Shown in pieces: positions 22,128-33,168 of a stretch of DNA of 64,000 bases. The notes beneath the pieces were generated by a model. That model was not told where the DNA came from. It searched no databases and saw only the letters and a list, made by a program, of their open reading frames with translations. Position numbers and translations under genes: made by a program. Origin of the DNA: Pseudomonas baetica. Lineage in GTDB: Bacteria; Pseudomonadota; Gammaproteobacteria; Pseudomonadales; Pseudomonadaceae. How positions within the stretch are numbered: position 1 is the stretch's first letter; every line of letters starts with the position of its first letter. The stretch covers positions 5,735,001 to 5,799,000 of the forward strand of contig NZ_PHHE01000001.1 in NCBI RefSeq assembly GCF_002813455.1. Direction: 5' to 3'.

Positions 22128-24050
22128 ATGACCCTGCTCAAATTCAGCGATGTGTCCCTTGCATTCGGCGCGATGCCGTTGTTGGACAAGGTGTCCTGGC
22201 AGATCGCCCGTGGTGAGCGGGTGTGCATCATCGGCCGCAACGGCACTGGCAAGTCCAGCATGATGAAACTGGTCAAGGGCGACCAGAAGCCCGATGACGG
22301 CTCGGTGTGGCGTGCCCCCGGTCTGAAAATCGGCGAATTGCCGCAGGAATTGCCAGTGGCCGACGAGCGGACCGTGTTCGACGTGGTAGCTGAAGGCCTC
22401 GACGGCGTTGGCGCCTTGCTCGCCGAATACCATCACCTGAGCCAGAACATCGTCACCGACGCCGATCTGAACAAGCTGATGCACGTTCAACAGGACCTCG
22501 AAGCCCGTGATGGCTGGCGCTTGCAGACCCTGGTCGACAGCACCCTGAGTCGCCTGCAACTGCCGGCCGACAAGACCCTCGCCGAGTTGTCCGGCGGCTG
22601 GCGTCGTCGCGTGCTGCTGGCGCAGGCGCTGGTGTCCGAACCGGATCTGCTGCTGCTCGACGAACCGACCAACCACCTGGACATCGGTGCGATTGCCTGG
22701 CTCGAAGAAGCGCTGAAGGATTTCCAGGGCGCCGTGCTGTTCATCACGCACGACCGTTCTTTCCTGCAGAACCTCGCTACCCGTATTCTGGAACTGGATC
22801 GCGGCGGCCTGATCGACTGGAACGGTGACTACGCCAGCTTCCTGGTGCACAAAGAAGCCGCGCTGGCCGCTGAAGAAACCGCTAACGCGTTGTTCGACAA
22901 GCGTCTGGCGCAGGAAGAAGTGTGGATCCGTCAGGGCATCAAGGCGCGCCGCACCCGTAACGAAGGTCGCGTACGTGCATTGAAAGCTTTGCGCGTAGAG
23001 CGCAGCGAACGTCGCGAGCGCACCGGCAAGGCCAATATCCAGCTGGAAACTGCCGACAAGTCCGGCAAGCAAGTGATGGTGCTGGAAAATGTCAGCTTCC
23101 ATCACCCGGACGGTCCGTTCCTGATCAAGGATTTCTCGATGGTCCTGCAGCGCGGCGACCGTATCGGTTTGCTTGGCGCCAACGGTACCGGCAAGACCAC
23201 CCTGTTGAAGCTGATGCTCAACGGTCTGCAACCGACCAGCGGCAAAGTCGAAGAGGGCACGCGGATCGACGTGGCGTACTTCGACCAGTTGCGCCATCAA
23301 CTGGATCTGGAAAAGACCGTGATCGACAACGTCGCCGAAGGTCGCGACTTCATCGATATCGACGGCCAGAGCCGCCACGTGCTGAGCTACCTCGGCGATT
23401 TCCTGTTCAGCCCGCAGCGTGCCCGCACGCCGGTCAAGGCGCTGTCGGGTGGTGAGCGTGCGCGCTTGCTGCTGGCGAAACTGTTCAGCAAACCGGCAAA
23501 CCTGCTGGTGCTCGACGAACCGACCAACGATCTCGACGTGGAAACCCTCGAGCTGCTCGAGGAAGTGCTGCTGACCTTCAACGGCACCGTGCTGATGGTC
23601 AGCCACGACCGGGCATTCCTCGACAACGTCGTTACCAGCACACTGGTCTTCGAAGGCGAAGGCAAGGTGCGTGAATACGTCGGCGGTTATCAGGACTGGA
23701 TCCGTCAGGGTGGTTCGCCGCGTCTGTTGGGCGTGACCGAAAGCAAGTCGGGCAAGGCTGACCTGAATTCGGCAGTGGTGACTGCTGAACCGGCGACCGT
23801 GGCAGCACCGGCTGCCGCTGCACCGGCGGCCAAGAAAAAGCTGAGCTACAAGCTGCAACGCGAGCTGGAAGCGCTGCCGGGTGACATCGATGCCAAGGAG
23901 CAGCAGATTGCTGCCGTTGAGGCTGAAATGGCCGACGCCGGTTTCTATCAGCGTCCTGCGGCCGAGACCGCCAAGGTGATTGCCTCGCTTGAGCAGTTGC
24001 AGGCTGAGCTGGATGTTCTGGTGGAGCGTTGGGCGGAGCTGGATGCCTGA
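22128..24050 (+). CDS. uup: ABC-F ATPase Uup
   Basis: This cytoplasmic ABC-F protein has two ATPase domains and no membrane segments. Walker A motifs are GRNGTGKSS and GANGTGKTT. The signatures are LSGGWRRRVLLAQAL and LSGGERARLLLAKL, each with a DEPTNHLD or DEPTNDLD Walker B. A charged linker joins the domains. The C-terminal segment from about residue 550 is Ala-rich and then coiled coil, the DNA-binding tail typical of Uup. ABC-F proteins act on ribosomes, and Uup affects transposon excision and ribosome function in E. coli. The ATG at 22128 follows a ggagaag site. Confidence 0.95.
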   Translation: MTLLKFSDVSLAFGAMPLLDKVSWQIARGERVCIIGRNGTGKSSMMKLVKGDQKPDDGSVWRAPGLKIGELPQELPVADERTVFDVVAEGLDGVGALLAEYHHLSQNIVTDADLNKLMHVQQDLEARDGWRLQTLVDSTLSRLQLPADKTLAELSGGWRRRVLLAQALVSEPDLLLLDEPTNHLDIGAIAWLEEALKDFQGAVLFITHDRSFLQNLATRILELDRGGLIDWNGDYASFLVHKEAALAAEETANALFDKRLAQEEVWIRQGIKARRTRNEGRVRALKALRVERSERRERTGKANIQLETADKSGKQVMVLENVSFHHPDGPFLIKDFSMVLQRGDRIGLLGANGTGKTTLLKLMLNGLQPTSGKVEEGTRIDVAYFDQLRHQLDLEKTVIDNVAEGRDFIDIDGQSRHVLSYLGDFLFSPQRARTPVKALSGGERARLLLAKLFSKPANLLVLDEPTNDLDVETLELLEEVLLTFNGTVLMVSHDRAFLDNVVTSTLVFEGEGKVREYVGGYQDWIRQGGSPRLLGVTESKSGKADLNSAVVTAEPATVAAPAAAAPAAKKKLSYKLQRELEALPGDIDAKEQQIAAVEAEMADAGFYQRPAAETAKVIASLEQLQAELDVLVERWAELDA

Positions 24051-24063
24051 TTGATCCGGCAAT

Positions 24064-24102
24064 AAAAAAGCCCGGCCTCATTCGCGTGAGGCCGGGCTTT
24101 TT
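24064..24102. terminator. Bidirectional terminator between uup and the stress protein gene
   Basis: aaaaaagcccggcctca and tgaggccgggcttttt make a 13-bp stem with A/T runs on both sides, between convergent genes. Confidence 0.92.
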
Positions 24103-24121
24103 GCAGGAGTCGGCGAAGGGA

Positions 24122-24559
24122 TCAGCGTTTGACCAGGTGCACCGCCAGCACATCACAAGGCGCACCGTGCAGCACATCGTTGGCGGTCGAGCCAAGCAAT
24201 AGCGCCAGGCCATGCCGGCCGTGGCTGCCAACCACGATCAGATCGCATTGCTGTTCCTTGGCGAAATGGTGGATTTCCTGGCGCGGCTGGCCGTAGGTCA
24301 AGTGGCAGTTGGCGCCTTCGAGTTCGGAATACTTGAGTTTCAGGCGCTCAAGGCGTTCCTTGGCCTGATCGAACTGCTGCTGTTGCAGTTGTGACAGGTC
24401 CATCGGCACGTCGCCGCCGAACGCCATGGCCATCGGTTCGACAATGTGCACCAGCGACAGCTTGGCGCCATTGCTCACCGACAGCTCTCGGGCACGGTGG
24501 ATGACAGGGTCGCACTCTTCAGTCAGGTCTACGGCGACCAGGATGTGGTGGTAGGGCAT
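24122..24559 (-). CDS. Universal stress protein, UspA family
   Basis: The 145-residue protein is a single Usp domain. It has the N-terminal strand HHILVAVDLTEE and the C-terminal nucleotide-loop motif IVVGSHGRHGLALLLGSTANDV (shown by its G-x-H-G-R and GST elements). This pattern is that of ATP-binding UspA-type proteins, which act under stress as dimers in the cytoplasm. A strong aaggag site precedes the ATG at 24559. The TTG 24 nt further up is unlikely. Confidence 0.93.
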   Translation of the reverse strand: MPYHHILVAVDLTEECDPVIHRARELSVSNGAKLSLVHIVEPMAMAFGGDVPMDLSQLQQQQFDQAKERLERLKLKYSELEGANCHLTYGQPRQEIHHFAKEQQCDLIVVGSHGRHGLALLLGSTANDVLHGAPCDVLAVHLVKR

Positions 24560-24662
24560 GAGGCGCTCCTTGTAAGGGTTCAATATTGTTAAGTATGGCT
24601 GGTTTCAAGCGCATTGGTTCCAAAGTGACGCAATGGGCTCATGAAGATTCGGGAGTACAGAT

Positions 24663-25100
24663 ATGACGGTCTGGATAGTGGTGTCAATCCTGCTGGTGGT
24701 TTTGAGTCCGCTGGCGTGGCTGCGCCCATCGCGCGCGCAGAGCGGCCGCATCGCCCTGCGCATGGAGGCGCGACGCATCGGGCTGGCCATGCAGCTGGCG
24801 CCCCAGGAATGGCCGCACTGGCTGTCGCAGGAACCACCGAACCCGTGCGCGCAGTACCATCGGCCGCGCCTTGGCAAGCAACCGGCGTGCTGGGCGTACT
24901 GGCAGAAATCGCCAGAAGTGTGGGTCAATCAATGGCAGGAGGTCTGCGAGGATCGGGCGCTGCTCAATTATTTCGAAAGATTGCCGGACAATGTCTTCAA
25001 GGTCGAAGCAGACAAGCAGATGATCGCCTTGTATTGGGGCGAGAAGGGCGAAGCCTCGGTTTTGCAGGATATTGACGCCACACTGAAAGCGCTGGCGTGA
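24663..25100 (+). CDS. Conserved hypothetical membrane-anchored protein
   Basis: The 145-residue product opens with one hydrophobic helix (VWIVVSILLVVLSPLAWL), then a basic stretch (RPSRAQSGRIALRMEARRIG). The remaining 100 residues form a soluble domain rich in Trp and Tyr. I recognise no domain. The topology suggests a single anchor with the basic part in the cytoplasm. A gggag site lies 8 nt before the ATG. It stands between the universal stress gene (divergent) and fadBA. Confidence 0.8.
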   Translation: MTVWIVVSILLVVLSPLAWLRPSRAQSGRIALRMEARRIGLAMQLAPQEWPHWLSQEPPNPCAQYHRPRLGKQPACWAYWQKSPEVWVNQWQEVCEDRALLNYFERLPDNVFKVEADKQMIALYWGEKGEASVLQDIDATLKALA

Positions 25101-25152
25101 CTCGCGGATTTTTCGCACTGCAACGGTGCGAAACGTCCGGCAGACGAGCAAT

Positions 25153-25180
25153 AAAAAGCCCGACATGATTCATCGGGCTG
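25153..25180 (-). terminator. Terminator-like hairpin, T-run on the minus strand
   Basis: aaaaagcccga and tcgggct form a 7-bp stem. The T-run (tttttatt) follows the hairpin only on the minus strand. On the plus strand, after the 145-residue gene, the tail is ggggtt. It could end a leftward transcript, yet no leftward gene is visible upstream of it. Confidence 0.5.
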
Positions 25181-25452
25181 GGGTTGGCCAGGCAGGCCGG
25201 AAACTCATTTGATGGTGGTCGCCGTGAAGCGGCAAGCACACTTTCTCTGTAGTCCCAGCCAGCGTAGCCTGTTAAACAGGGCTCGTTGCGAATTGGGGCG
25301 ACTTTTCTAGCTATTGATTCTATGAATGGCCTCACATGCAGACGCATGTTGCGGGTCTTCGTGGTACGGAAATGACCGCAAAGTCGCATTTCAACCCATA
25401 TTTTGGGCGATTGACAATTGTCGGAAATTCCGTGAAGGTGACGTACCCAAAT

Positions 25453-25479
25453 CAAACGGGCGTATGAATTGAGCGTTTG
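25453..25479. promoter_or_regulatory. Probable PsrA operators before fadB
   Basis: CAAAC-N4-GTATG at 25453-25466 differs by one base from the PsrA box pattern (G/C)AAAC(N2-4)GTTT(G/C). A weaker GAATT-N4-GTTTG follows at 25466-25479, sharing one base. The 13-bp spacing equals that of the two boxes before psrA. PsrA is a known fatty-acid-relieved repressor of fadBA in P. aeruginosa. Confidence 0.65.
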
Positions 25480-25629
25480 TCTTACAGACTGCTCCTACAG
25501 AATCCCGACTATCGCGTTGGCGGGTGTGCCGGGTGGATTGGCGACAGCATCGACGAAAAAGCGTCCTGCCGAGTCATTCGCCTGCGTCCGACGTGTACTG
25601 TTCAGCTTCCATATCGTGGAGATCAGTTG

Positions 25630-27777
25630 ATGATTTACGAAGGTAAAGCCATCACGGTTAAAGCTCTTGAAAGTGGCATCGTCGAATTGAAATTCGACCT
25701 CAAGGGTGAGTCCGTCAACAAGTTCAACCGTCTTACCCTGAACGAGCTGCGTCAGGCCGTAGACACCATCAAGGCAGATGCTTCGATCAAAGGCGTGATC
25801 GTCAGCAGTGGCAAGGACGTGTTCATCGTCGGCGCCGACATCACCGAATTTGTCGACAACTTCAAGCTGCCGGATGCCGAGCTGGTTGCTGGCAATCTCG
25901 AAGCCAACAAGATCTTCAGCGATTTCGAAGACCTCAACGTTCCGACCGTAGCGGCCATCAATGGCATCGCCCTCGGCGGCGGTCTCGAAATGTGCCTGGC
26001 AGCTGACTATCGCGTCATGTCCACCAAGGCCAAGATCGGTCTGCCGGAAGTCAAACTTGGCATCTATCCAGGCTTCGGCGGCACCGTGCGTCTGCCGCGC
26101 CTGATCGGTGTCGACAACGCGATCGAGTGGATTGCCGCTGGCAAGGAAAACCGTCCTGAAGACGCCCTGAAAGTCAGTGCAGTCGACGCCGTGGTTGCTC
26201 CCGAGAAGTTGCAGGAAGCTGCCCTTGAACTGATCAAGCGCGCTATCTCCGGCGAGTTCGACTACAAGGCCAAGCGTCAGCCGAAGCTGGAAAAACTCAA
26301 GCTGAACGCCATTGAGCAAATGATGGCTTTCGAAACCGCCAAAGGTTTCGTGGCCGGCCAGGCTGGCCCGAACTACCCGGCGCCGGTTGAAGCGATCAAG
26401 ACCATCCAGAAAGCCGCGAACTTCGGTCGTGACAAAGCACTGGAAATCGAGGCCGCAGGCTTCGTGAAACTGGCCAAGACTTCTGCTGCACAGAGCTTGA
26501 TCGGTCTGTTCCTGAATGATCAGGAACTGAAGAAAAAGGCCAAGGCCTACGACGAAATCGCCAAGGACGTGAAGCAGGCCGCCGTGTTGGGCGCCGGCAT
26601 CATGGGTGGCGGTATCGCTTATCAGTCGGCTTCCAAAGGCACGCCGATCCTGATGAAGGATATCAACGAGCACGGTATCGAACAGGGTCTGGCCGAAGCC
26701 GCCAAACTGCTGGTTGGCCGCGTTGATAAAGGTCGCATGACCGCTGCGAAAATGGCTGAAGTGCTCAACGCCATTCGTCCGACCCTGTCCTACGGCGACT
26801 TCGGTCACGTCGATCTGGTGGTCGAAGCTGTCGTCGAGAACCCGAAGGTCAAGCAAGCTGTGCTGGCTGAAGTCGAAGCTCAGGTCAAAGAGGACACCAT
26901 CCTCGCATCCAACACCTCGACCATTTCCATCAGCCTGCTGGCCAAGGCCCTCAAGCGTCCGGAAAACTTCGTCGGCATGCACTTCTTCAACCCGGTGCAC
27001 ATGATGCCGCTGGTGGAAGTAATTCGTGGCGAAAAGTCCAGCGAGCTGGCTGTTGCCACCACCGTTGCCTACGCCAAGAAAATGGGCAAGAACCCGATCG
27101 TCGTCAACGACTGCCCGGGCTTCCTGGTCAACCGCGTACTGTTCCCGTACTTCGGTGGTTTCGCCAAACTGGTCAGCGCCGGTGTGGACTTCGTCCGTAT
27201 CGACAAGGTCATGGAAAAATTCGGCTGGCCGATGGGCCCGGCGTACCTGATGGACGTGGTCGGCATCGACACCGGTCACCACGGTCGTGACGTGATGGCT
27301 GAAGGCTTCCCGGATCGCATGAAGGATGACCGCCGTTCGGCCATCGACGTGCTGTACGAAGCCAAACGCCTGGGTCAGAAAAATGGCAAGGGTTTCTACG
27401 CCTACGAGGCCGACAAGAAAGGCAAGCAGAAGAAAGTTGCCGATCCATCGGTTCTGGAAGTGCTCAAGCCGATCGTCTACGAGCAGCGTGAAGTCACTGA
27501 CGAAGACATCATCAACTGGATGATGATCCCGCTGTGCCTGGAAACCGTGCGCTGCCTGGAAGACGGCATCGTTGAAACCGCCGCCGAAGCCGACATGGGT
27601 CTGGTCTACGGTATCGGTTTCCCTCCATTCCGTGGCGGTGCGCTGCGCTACATCGATTCGATCGGTGTTGCCGAGTTCGTTGCCCTGGCTGACCAGTACG
27701 CTGATTTGGGCGCGCTGTACCACCCGACCGCGAAGCTGCGCGAAATGGCCAAAAACGGCCAGAGCTTCTTCGGTTAA
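25630..27777 (+). CDS. fadB: Fatty acid oxidation complex subunit alpha
   Basis: This multifunctional beta-oxidation enzyme is 715 residues long. The N-terminal crotonase-like domain (about 1-190) gives enoyl-CoA hydratase and isomerase activity: GADITEF, then [18 protein letters not shown] and [20 protein letters not shown] with catalytic glutamates. The C-terminal part is 3-hydroxyacyl-CoA dehydrogenase: [15 protein letters not shown] binds NAD, and [17 protein letters not shown] contains the catalytic His. The ATG at 25630 follows ggag by 8 nt and gives the standard N-terminus. FadA follows after 29 nt, forming the classical fadBA operon. Confidence 0.98.
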   Translation: MIYEGKAITVKALESGIVELKFDLKGESVNKFNRLTLNELRQAVDTIKADASIKGVIVSSGKDVFIVGADITEFVDNFKLPDAELVAGNLEANKIFSDFEDLNVPTVAAINGIALGGGLEMCLAADYRVMSTKAKIGLPEVKLGIYPGFGGTVRLPRLIGVDNAIEWIAAGKENRPEDALKVSAVDAVVAPEKLQEAALELIKRAISGEFDYKAKRQPKLEKLKLNAIEQMMAFETAKGFVAGQAGPNYPAPVEAIKTIQKAANFGRDKALEIEAAGFVKLAKTSAAQSLIGLFLNDQELKKKAKAYDEIAKDVKQAAVLGAGIMGGGIAYQSASKGTPILMKDINEHGIEQGLAEAAKLLVGRVDKGRMTAAKMAEVLNAIRPTLSYGDFGHVDLVVEAVVENPKVKQAVLAEVEAQVKEDTILASNTSTISISLLAKALKRPENFVGMHFFNPVHMMPLVEVIRGEKSSELAVATTVAYAKKMGKNPIVVNDCPGFLVNRVLFPYFGGFAKLVSAGVDFVRIDKVMEKFGWPMGPAYLMDVVGIDTGHHGRDVMAEGFPDRMKDDRRSAIDVLYEAKRLGQKNGKGFYAYEADKKGKQKKVADPSVLEVLKPIVYEQREVTDEDIINWMMIPLCLETVRCLEDGIVETAAEADMGLVYGIGFPPFRGGALRYIDSIGVAEFVALADQYADLGALYHPTAKLREMAKNGQSFFG

Positions 27778-27791
27778 GCGCCCCCAACTAG

Positions 27792-28982
<1,191 letters not shown>

Positions 28983-29000
28983 GCGTCTCGTCGATGGAAG

Positions 29001-29025
29001 CCGGGGCCAAGTGCCCCGGTTTTTG
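29001..29025 (+). terminator. fadBA operon terminator
   Basis: ccggggc, caagt, gccccgg and ttttt: a 7-bp GC stem with a T-run, 19 nt after fadA. Confidence 0.9.
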
Positions 29026-29080
29026 TTTTTGCGGATTTATTTTGTTTTTATTTTGAAAAAATTTGAGTGAGGGCCGAAGC

Positions 29081-29317
29081 GTGCCGATACAACCTGGGCT
29101 CTACCAACATTACAAAGGTCCGCAGTACCGTGTATTCAGTGTTGCGCGGCATTCCGAGACCGAAGAAGAAGTGGTCTTTTACCAAGCCCTGTATGGCGAT
29201 TACGGCTTTTGGGTGCGTCCCTTGAGCATGTTTCTCGAGTCGGTCGAGGTTGACGGCGAGCAAGTGCCACGCTTTGCTTTGGTGCAAGCCGAACCGAGCC
29301 TTTTTTCCAAGGCATAA
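29081..29317 (+). CDS. DUF1653 family protein
   Basis: This is a small 78-residue cytoplasmic protein with the DUF1653 pattern: QPGLYQHYKGPQYRVFSVAR at the start, then a paired-acid stretch with VVFYQALYGD and WVRPLSMF. The GTG at 29081 is preferred because gaggg lies 8 nt upstream and family members start just before the PGLYxHYKG phrase. A TTG at 29063 is an alternative. Function is unknown. The gene sits between fadBA and topA, its usual place in Pseudomonas. Confidence 0.85.
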   Translation: MPIQPGLYQHYKGPQYRVFSVARHSETEEEVVFYQALYGDYGFWVRPLSMFLESVEVDGEQVPRFALVQAEPSLFSKA

Positions 29318-29342
29318 GGCGAGTGCGCACAGAACCCTGTGC

Positions 29343-29371
29343 TTGACCTCACCTTGTATCAACTATATATA
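29343..29371 (+). promoter_or_regulatory. topA promoter
   Basis: TTGACC and TATATA hexamers separated by exactly 17 bp lie 61 nt before the topA start codon. This is a near-consensus sigma-70 promoter. Confidence 0.7.
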
Positions 29372-29431
29372 GCGGTGCCGCGTCAGGCGCCAACCGCCTT
29401 TCACTTCTAGAATTCAGGAATTTTCTGATCC

Positions 29432-32065
29432 ATGGGCAAATCGCTGGTCATTGTGGAATCCCCGGCTAAGGCCAAGACCATCAACAAGTATCTGGGTAAC
29501 CAATACGTGGTGAAGTCGAGTATCGGCCATATCCGAGACCTGCCCACCAGCGGTTCGGCTAGCGCCAGCAAAGAGCCAGCCGCCAAGCGCGGCAAGGCTG
29601 CCGCAGGCGAAGGTCCGGTGCTTACGCCGAAAGAGAAAGCGCGCAAGCAGCTGGTCTCGCGTATGGGTGTCGATCCCGATCATGGCTGGAAGGCCAAGTA
29701 CGAGATCCTTCCGGGTAAAGAGAAGGTGATCGAGGAGCTGCGCCGGCTCGCCAAGGATGCTGACACCATCTATCTCGCAACCGACTTGGATCGCGAGGGG
29801 GAAGCCATTGCATGGCACCTGCGCGAAGCCATCGGTGGTGATGACAGCCGCTACAAGCGCGTGGTGTTCAACGAAATCACCAAGAAGGCCATTCAGGAGG
29901 CCTTCTCCAAGCCGGGCGAGCTGGACATCGATCGTGTCAATGCTCAGCAGGCGCGTCGCTTCCTCGACCGCGTTGTGGGCTACATGGTCTCGCCGTTGCT
30001 GTGGGCCAAGATCGCCCGTGGCCTGTCCGCCGGTCGTGTGCAATCGGTTGCCGTGAAACTGGTGGTCGAGCGTGAGCGTGAAATCCGTGCGTTCAATCCG
30101 GAAGAGTACTGGGAAGTGCATGCCGATCTCGGCACCACCAAGGGCTCGACCGTGCGCTTCGAAGTCGCTCGCGAGAAAGGCGAAGCCTTCAAGCCGCTGA
30201 ACGAAGCGCAGGCCATGGCCGCACTGGAGAAGCTCAAGTCTTCCAGCTACAGCATCGTCAAGCGCGAAGACAAGCCGACCAGCAGCAAGCCGTCGGCGCC
30301 GTTCATCACGTCTACCCTGCAACAGGCTGCGAGCAACCGCCTGGGCTTCGGCGTGAAGAAAACCATGATGATGGCCCAGCGTCTGTACGAGGCTGGCTAC
30401 ATCACTTATATGCGTACCGACTCCACCAACCTCTCGGCAGATGCCGTGACGATGGCACGCGCTTATATCGAAGACGAGTTCGGCAAGAAATACCTGCCGG
30501 AAACGCCAAACGTCTACAGCAGCAAGGAAGGCGCACAAGAGGCTCACGAAGCGATTCGTCCGTCTGACGCCAATACCATTCCGAGCAAGCTTGCCGGCAT
30601 GGAGCGCGATGCAGAGCGTCTCTACGAACTGATCTGGCGCCAATTCCTTGCTTGCCAGATGCTGCCGGCGCAATACCTGTCGACGACTGTCAGTGTCGGC
30701 GCGGGTGATTTCGAGCTGCGCGCCAAGGGTCGTATCCTGAAGTTTGACGGTTACGCCCGCGTGATGCCGCAGATTGCCAAACCTGGCGATGACGACGTTC
30801 TGCCTGATATGGCGCAGGGCGATGTCATGAAGCTGATCAAGCTTGATCCGACCCAGCACTTCACCAAACCGCCGGCGCGTTACTCCGAAGCCAGTCTGGT
30901 GAAGGAAATGGAAAAGCGCGGCATCGGTCGTCCTTCCACTTACGCGGCGATTATTTCGACCATTCAGGATCGCGGCTACGTGACCCTGCACAACCGTCGT
31001 TTCTATTCGGAAAAGATGGGCGACATTGTCACCGAGCGTCTGTCGGAGAGCTTCTCGAACCTCATGGACTACGGCTTCACCGCCGGCATGGAAGAGAACC
31101 TCGATGACGTGGCTCAAGGCGAGCGCGACTGGAAAAATGTGCTGGACGAGTTCTACGGCGACTTCAAAAAGAAACTCGAAGTAGCCGAAAACCCGGAAAG
31201 CGGCATGCGTGCCAATCAGCCGGTCATGACCGATATTCCGTGCACCACCTGCGGTCGTCCGATGCAGATCCGTACCGCATCGACCGGTGTATTCCTCGGC
31301 TGCTCGGGTTACAGCCTGCCGCCGAAAGAGCGCTGCAAGGCCACCGTCAACCTGGTGCCGGGCGACGAGATTGCTGCGGACGATGAAGGCGAGTCTGAAT
31401 CGCTGGTACTGCGTGGCAAGCATCGCTGCCCGATCTGCAGCACGGCGATGGACGCCTACCTGCTCGACGAGAAGCGCAAGCTGCACATCTGCGGTAACAA
31501 CCCGGATTGCGCCGGCTACGAAATCGAAGAGGGCAGCTATCGCATCAAGGGCTACGAAGGTCCGAGCCTGGAATGCGACAAGTGCGGCAGCGAGATGCAG
31601 CTCAAGACCGGCCGTTTCGGCAAGTTTTTCGGCTGCACCAACCCGACGTGCAAAAACACCCGCAAATTGCTCAAGAGCGGTGATGCGGCGCCGCCGAAGA
31701 TGGATCCGGTGAAGATGCCTGAGCTGAAATGCGAAAAGGTCAACGACACCTATATCCTGCGCGACGGTGCGTCCGGTCTGTTCCTGGCGGCCAGTCAGTT
31801 CCCGAAAAACCGCGAGACCCGTGCTCCGCTGGTGATCGAGATTCTGCCGCACAAGGACGAAATCGATCCGAAGTACCACTTCCTGTGCGAAGCGCCACAG
31901 AAGGATCCTGACGGTCTGCCAGCGGTGATCCGCTACAGCCGCAAGACCAAGGAGCAATATGTGCAGACCGAAGTCGACGGCAAACCAACCGGCTGGAAGG
32001 CTTACTACGACGGTGGTAAGTGGACGGTTGAGGACAAGCGCTCTGCGAAGGCCAAAGCCGAGTAA
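29432..32065 (+). CDS. topA: DNA topoisomerase I
   Basis: This type IA topoisomerase relaxes negative supercoils. The 877-residue protein starts with the Toprim domain ([19 protein letters not shown], then [14 protein letters not shown] with metal-binding acids). The catalytic Tyr326 lies in [11 protein letters not shown], and the gate domain holds [12 protein letters not shown]. Three C-terminal zinc-ribbon modules follow, with cysteine sets at CTTCGRP..., CPICSTAM... and CDKCGSEM.... A lysine-rich tail ends the protein. A strong promoter and a terminator bracket the gene. Confidence 0.98.
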   Translation: MGKSLVIVESPAKAKTINKYLGNQYVVKSSIGHIRDLPTSGSASASKEPAAKRGKAAAGEGPVLTPKEKARKQLVSRMGVDPDHGWKAKYEILPGKEKVIEELRRLAKDADTIYLATDLDREGEAIAWHLREAIGGDDSRYKRVVFNEITKKAIQEAFSKPGELDIDRVNAQQARRFLDRVVGYMVSPLLWAKIARGLSAGRVQSVAVKLVVEREREIRAFNPEEYWEVHADLGTTKGSTVRFEVAREKGEAFKPLNEAQAMAALEKLKSSSYSIVKREDKPTSSKPSAPFITSTLQQAASNRLGFGVKKTMMMAQRLYEAGYITYMRTDSTNLSADAVTMARAYIEDEFGKKYLPETPNVYSSKEGAQEAHEAIRPSDANTIPSKLAGMERDAERLYELIWRQFLACQMLPAQYLSTTVSVGAGDFELRAKGRILKFDGYARVMPQIAKPGDDDVLPDMAQGDVMKLIKLDPTQHFTKPPARYSEASLVKEMEKRGIGRPSTYAAIISTIQDRGYVTLHNRRFYSEKMGDIVTERLSESFSNLMDYGFTAGMEENLDDVAQGERDWKNVLDEFYGDFKKKLEVAENPESGMRANQPVMTDIPCTTCGRPMQIRTASTGVFLGCSGYSLPPKERCKATVNLVPGDEIAADDEGESESLVLRGKHRCPICSTAMDAYLLDEKRKLHICGNNPDCAGYEIEEGSYRIKGYEGPSLECDKCGSEMQLKTGRFGKFFGCTNPTCKNTRKLLKSGDAAPPKMDPVKMPELKCEKVNDTYILRDGASGLFLAASQFPKNRETRAPLVIEILPHKDEIDPKYHFLCEAPQKDPDGLPAVIRYSRKTKEQYVQTEVDGKPTGWKAYYDGGKWTVEDKRSAKAKAE

Positions 32066-32082
32066 GCGTTAGTCCGGTACTG

Positions 32083-32127
32083 AAAAGGCCGCATGAGAAC
32101 TCTTGAGTTTTCATGCGGCCTTTTTGT
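32083..32127 (+). terminator. topA terminator
   Basis: aaaggccgcatga and tcatgcggccttt arms form a long hairpin followed by T residues, 17 nt after the topA stop. Confidence 0.9.
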
Positions 32128-32209
32128 TTTGTGCTTGCGGTGGGATCGGCTGATCCACGACACTGTCTGGTCTGTTTGAAGCATTTATTTCGTTGTGGAG
32201 ACTGCCGTC

Positions 32210-32734
32210 ATGGCCCACGAACTCTATACCCGTACCAATCAGAAGATCTATTTCGCCGGCCTGTCGCTGGAAGCCCTGGCTCGAGCTGAAGAAGGGCGGG
32301 CGATGAATTCTCTGGCGCTGATTCAGGCTGGGCGTGAATCGGCTTTGTTTCATCTCTATGGTGCTCTGTTGGGGCTGTGTCATGAGATAGCCGGGTTCTA
32401 CCGTTTGCCGCAGGCCAATGCGCCTAGGGCAGAGATGTTGCTGACGCGCGAAGTGCTGGAGTCGATCGCCATTCCCGAGTTGGCCGAAATGATCGAGCTG
32501 GCGGGTAACTCTGAAACGTGGCTGGCGAAACTGCTAGCGGCGCATTCGGCGCTGTTTCAACCACCGCGCGTCCCGCACAAGCCCAAAGGAGATGTAACCC
32601 AGCCGTTGATTCTGGCGGTGAATCTTGACGAGGAAGAGGCGTCAGAGGAGTTGAGTCGAGAGGAGTTGGAGAGTTGGCGGCAGAACCTCAAAGGTCTGGC
32701 GCTGCGTTTTCGCGAAGGCTTGAATGAGTGCTGA
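32210..32734 (+). CDS. DUF6586 family protein
   Basis: The 174-residue protein is predicted all-helical and soluble. It begins MAHELYTRTNQKIYFAGL and ends in an acidic stretch (DEEEASEELSREELESW). It corresponds by position and style to PA3010 of P. aeruginosa, classed as DUF6586, a match made from memory. The ATG at 32210 has tggag 9 nt upstream. The adjacent small gene follows at 107 nt. Function unknown. Confidence 0.82.
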   Translation: MAHELYTRTNQKIYFAGLSLEALARAEEGRAMNSLALIQAGRESALFHLYGALLGLCHEIAGFYRLPQANAPRAEMLLTREVLESIAIPELAEMIELAGNSETWLAKLLAAHSALFQPPRVPHKPKGDVTQPLILAVNLDEEEASEELSREELESWRQNLKGLALRFREGLNEC

Positions 32735-32840
32735 TGGTGATTGACACGGTGGCAATCTGAAACATGCTGCTGGTCAAGATCCCAAGCGAAGCCTGAATGA
32801 TGTCTATATAATGCCTGCCTTTCGTGGAGAACAGACCTAT

Positions 32841-33074
32841 ATGCCAACGTCCTTTCTAGAAATTGTCGAGTTACCAGACGGCCGTATCGAGCTGCGCAGG
32901 GCTGAGGACGAGGGTTCTCTGGTGACGCTGGATTTCTCCGAGGATGCCAAGGCGTTCCTGCAAGGCCAGCATGTAGAAATCGCCAAAGCGATGTTGAGCG
33001 TCGGTGTTCAGATGGCCGGTCGTATGGTTGAAGGCGAGTTTGACAAGGACGAGGGGCCGCAGGTTCTTCATTGA
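32841..33074 (+). CDS. Small conserved hypothetical protein (PA3009-like)
   Basis: The 77-residue protein begins MPTSFLEIVELPDGRIELRR and continues with a beta-rich then helical pattern, with no signal or membrane segment. It occupies the place of PA3009 between topA and sulA in P. aeruginosa. A ggaga site lies 11 nt before the ATG at 32841. No function can be assigned. Confidence 0.8.
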   Translation: MPTSFLEIVELPDGRIELRRAEDEGSLVTLDFSEDAKAFLQGQHVEIAKAMLSVGVQMAGRMVEGEFDKDEGPQVLH

Positions 33075-33112
33075 TCCCCGCTTGTCGGCGTCAGCCAATA
33101 CCGCTTCAGATC

Positions 33113-33136
33113 GGCTTCTCTGTCCTTGGAGAAGCC
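33113..33136. terminator. Hairpin between convergent genes
   Basis: Perfect arms ggcttctc and gagaagcc with an 8-nt loop lie between the small 77-residue gene and the convergent sulA gene. No T-run follows, so its role in termination is uncertain. Confidence 0.4.
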
Positions 33137-33168
33137 TGGCGCTTCACGCCGCGCGTGTTACAAGAACA

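Larger units (their letters stand above)
25101..25629. other. Long intergenic and leader region before fadB
   Basis: These 529 nt hold no convincing gene. Features seen are a hairpin with a minus-strand T-run at 25153-25180, a small palindrome (agcctgttaaacagggct) near 25265-25282, and the PsrA-like operators at 25453-25479. A leader of about 150 nt then runs to the fadB start codon. An in-frame start at 25477 would extend FadB by 51 unrelated residues and is not accepted. Confidence 0.6.

Noticed and set aside
22092..24062. 656-codon minus-strand frame opposite uup
   Set aside because: Antisense shadow caused by GC-rich codon bias; uup is complete with all ABC motifs. The same applies to long antisense frames opposite slt (19988-21877), fadB (25495-27723), topA (29414-31957), the SNF2 gene (38636-40306) and mfd (43791-46382).
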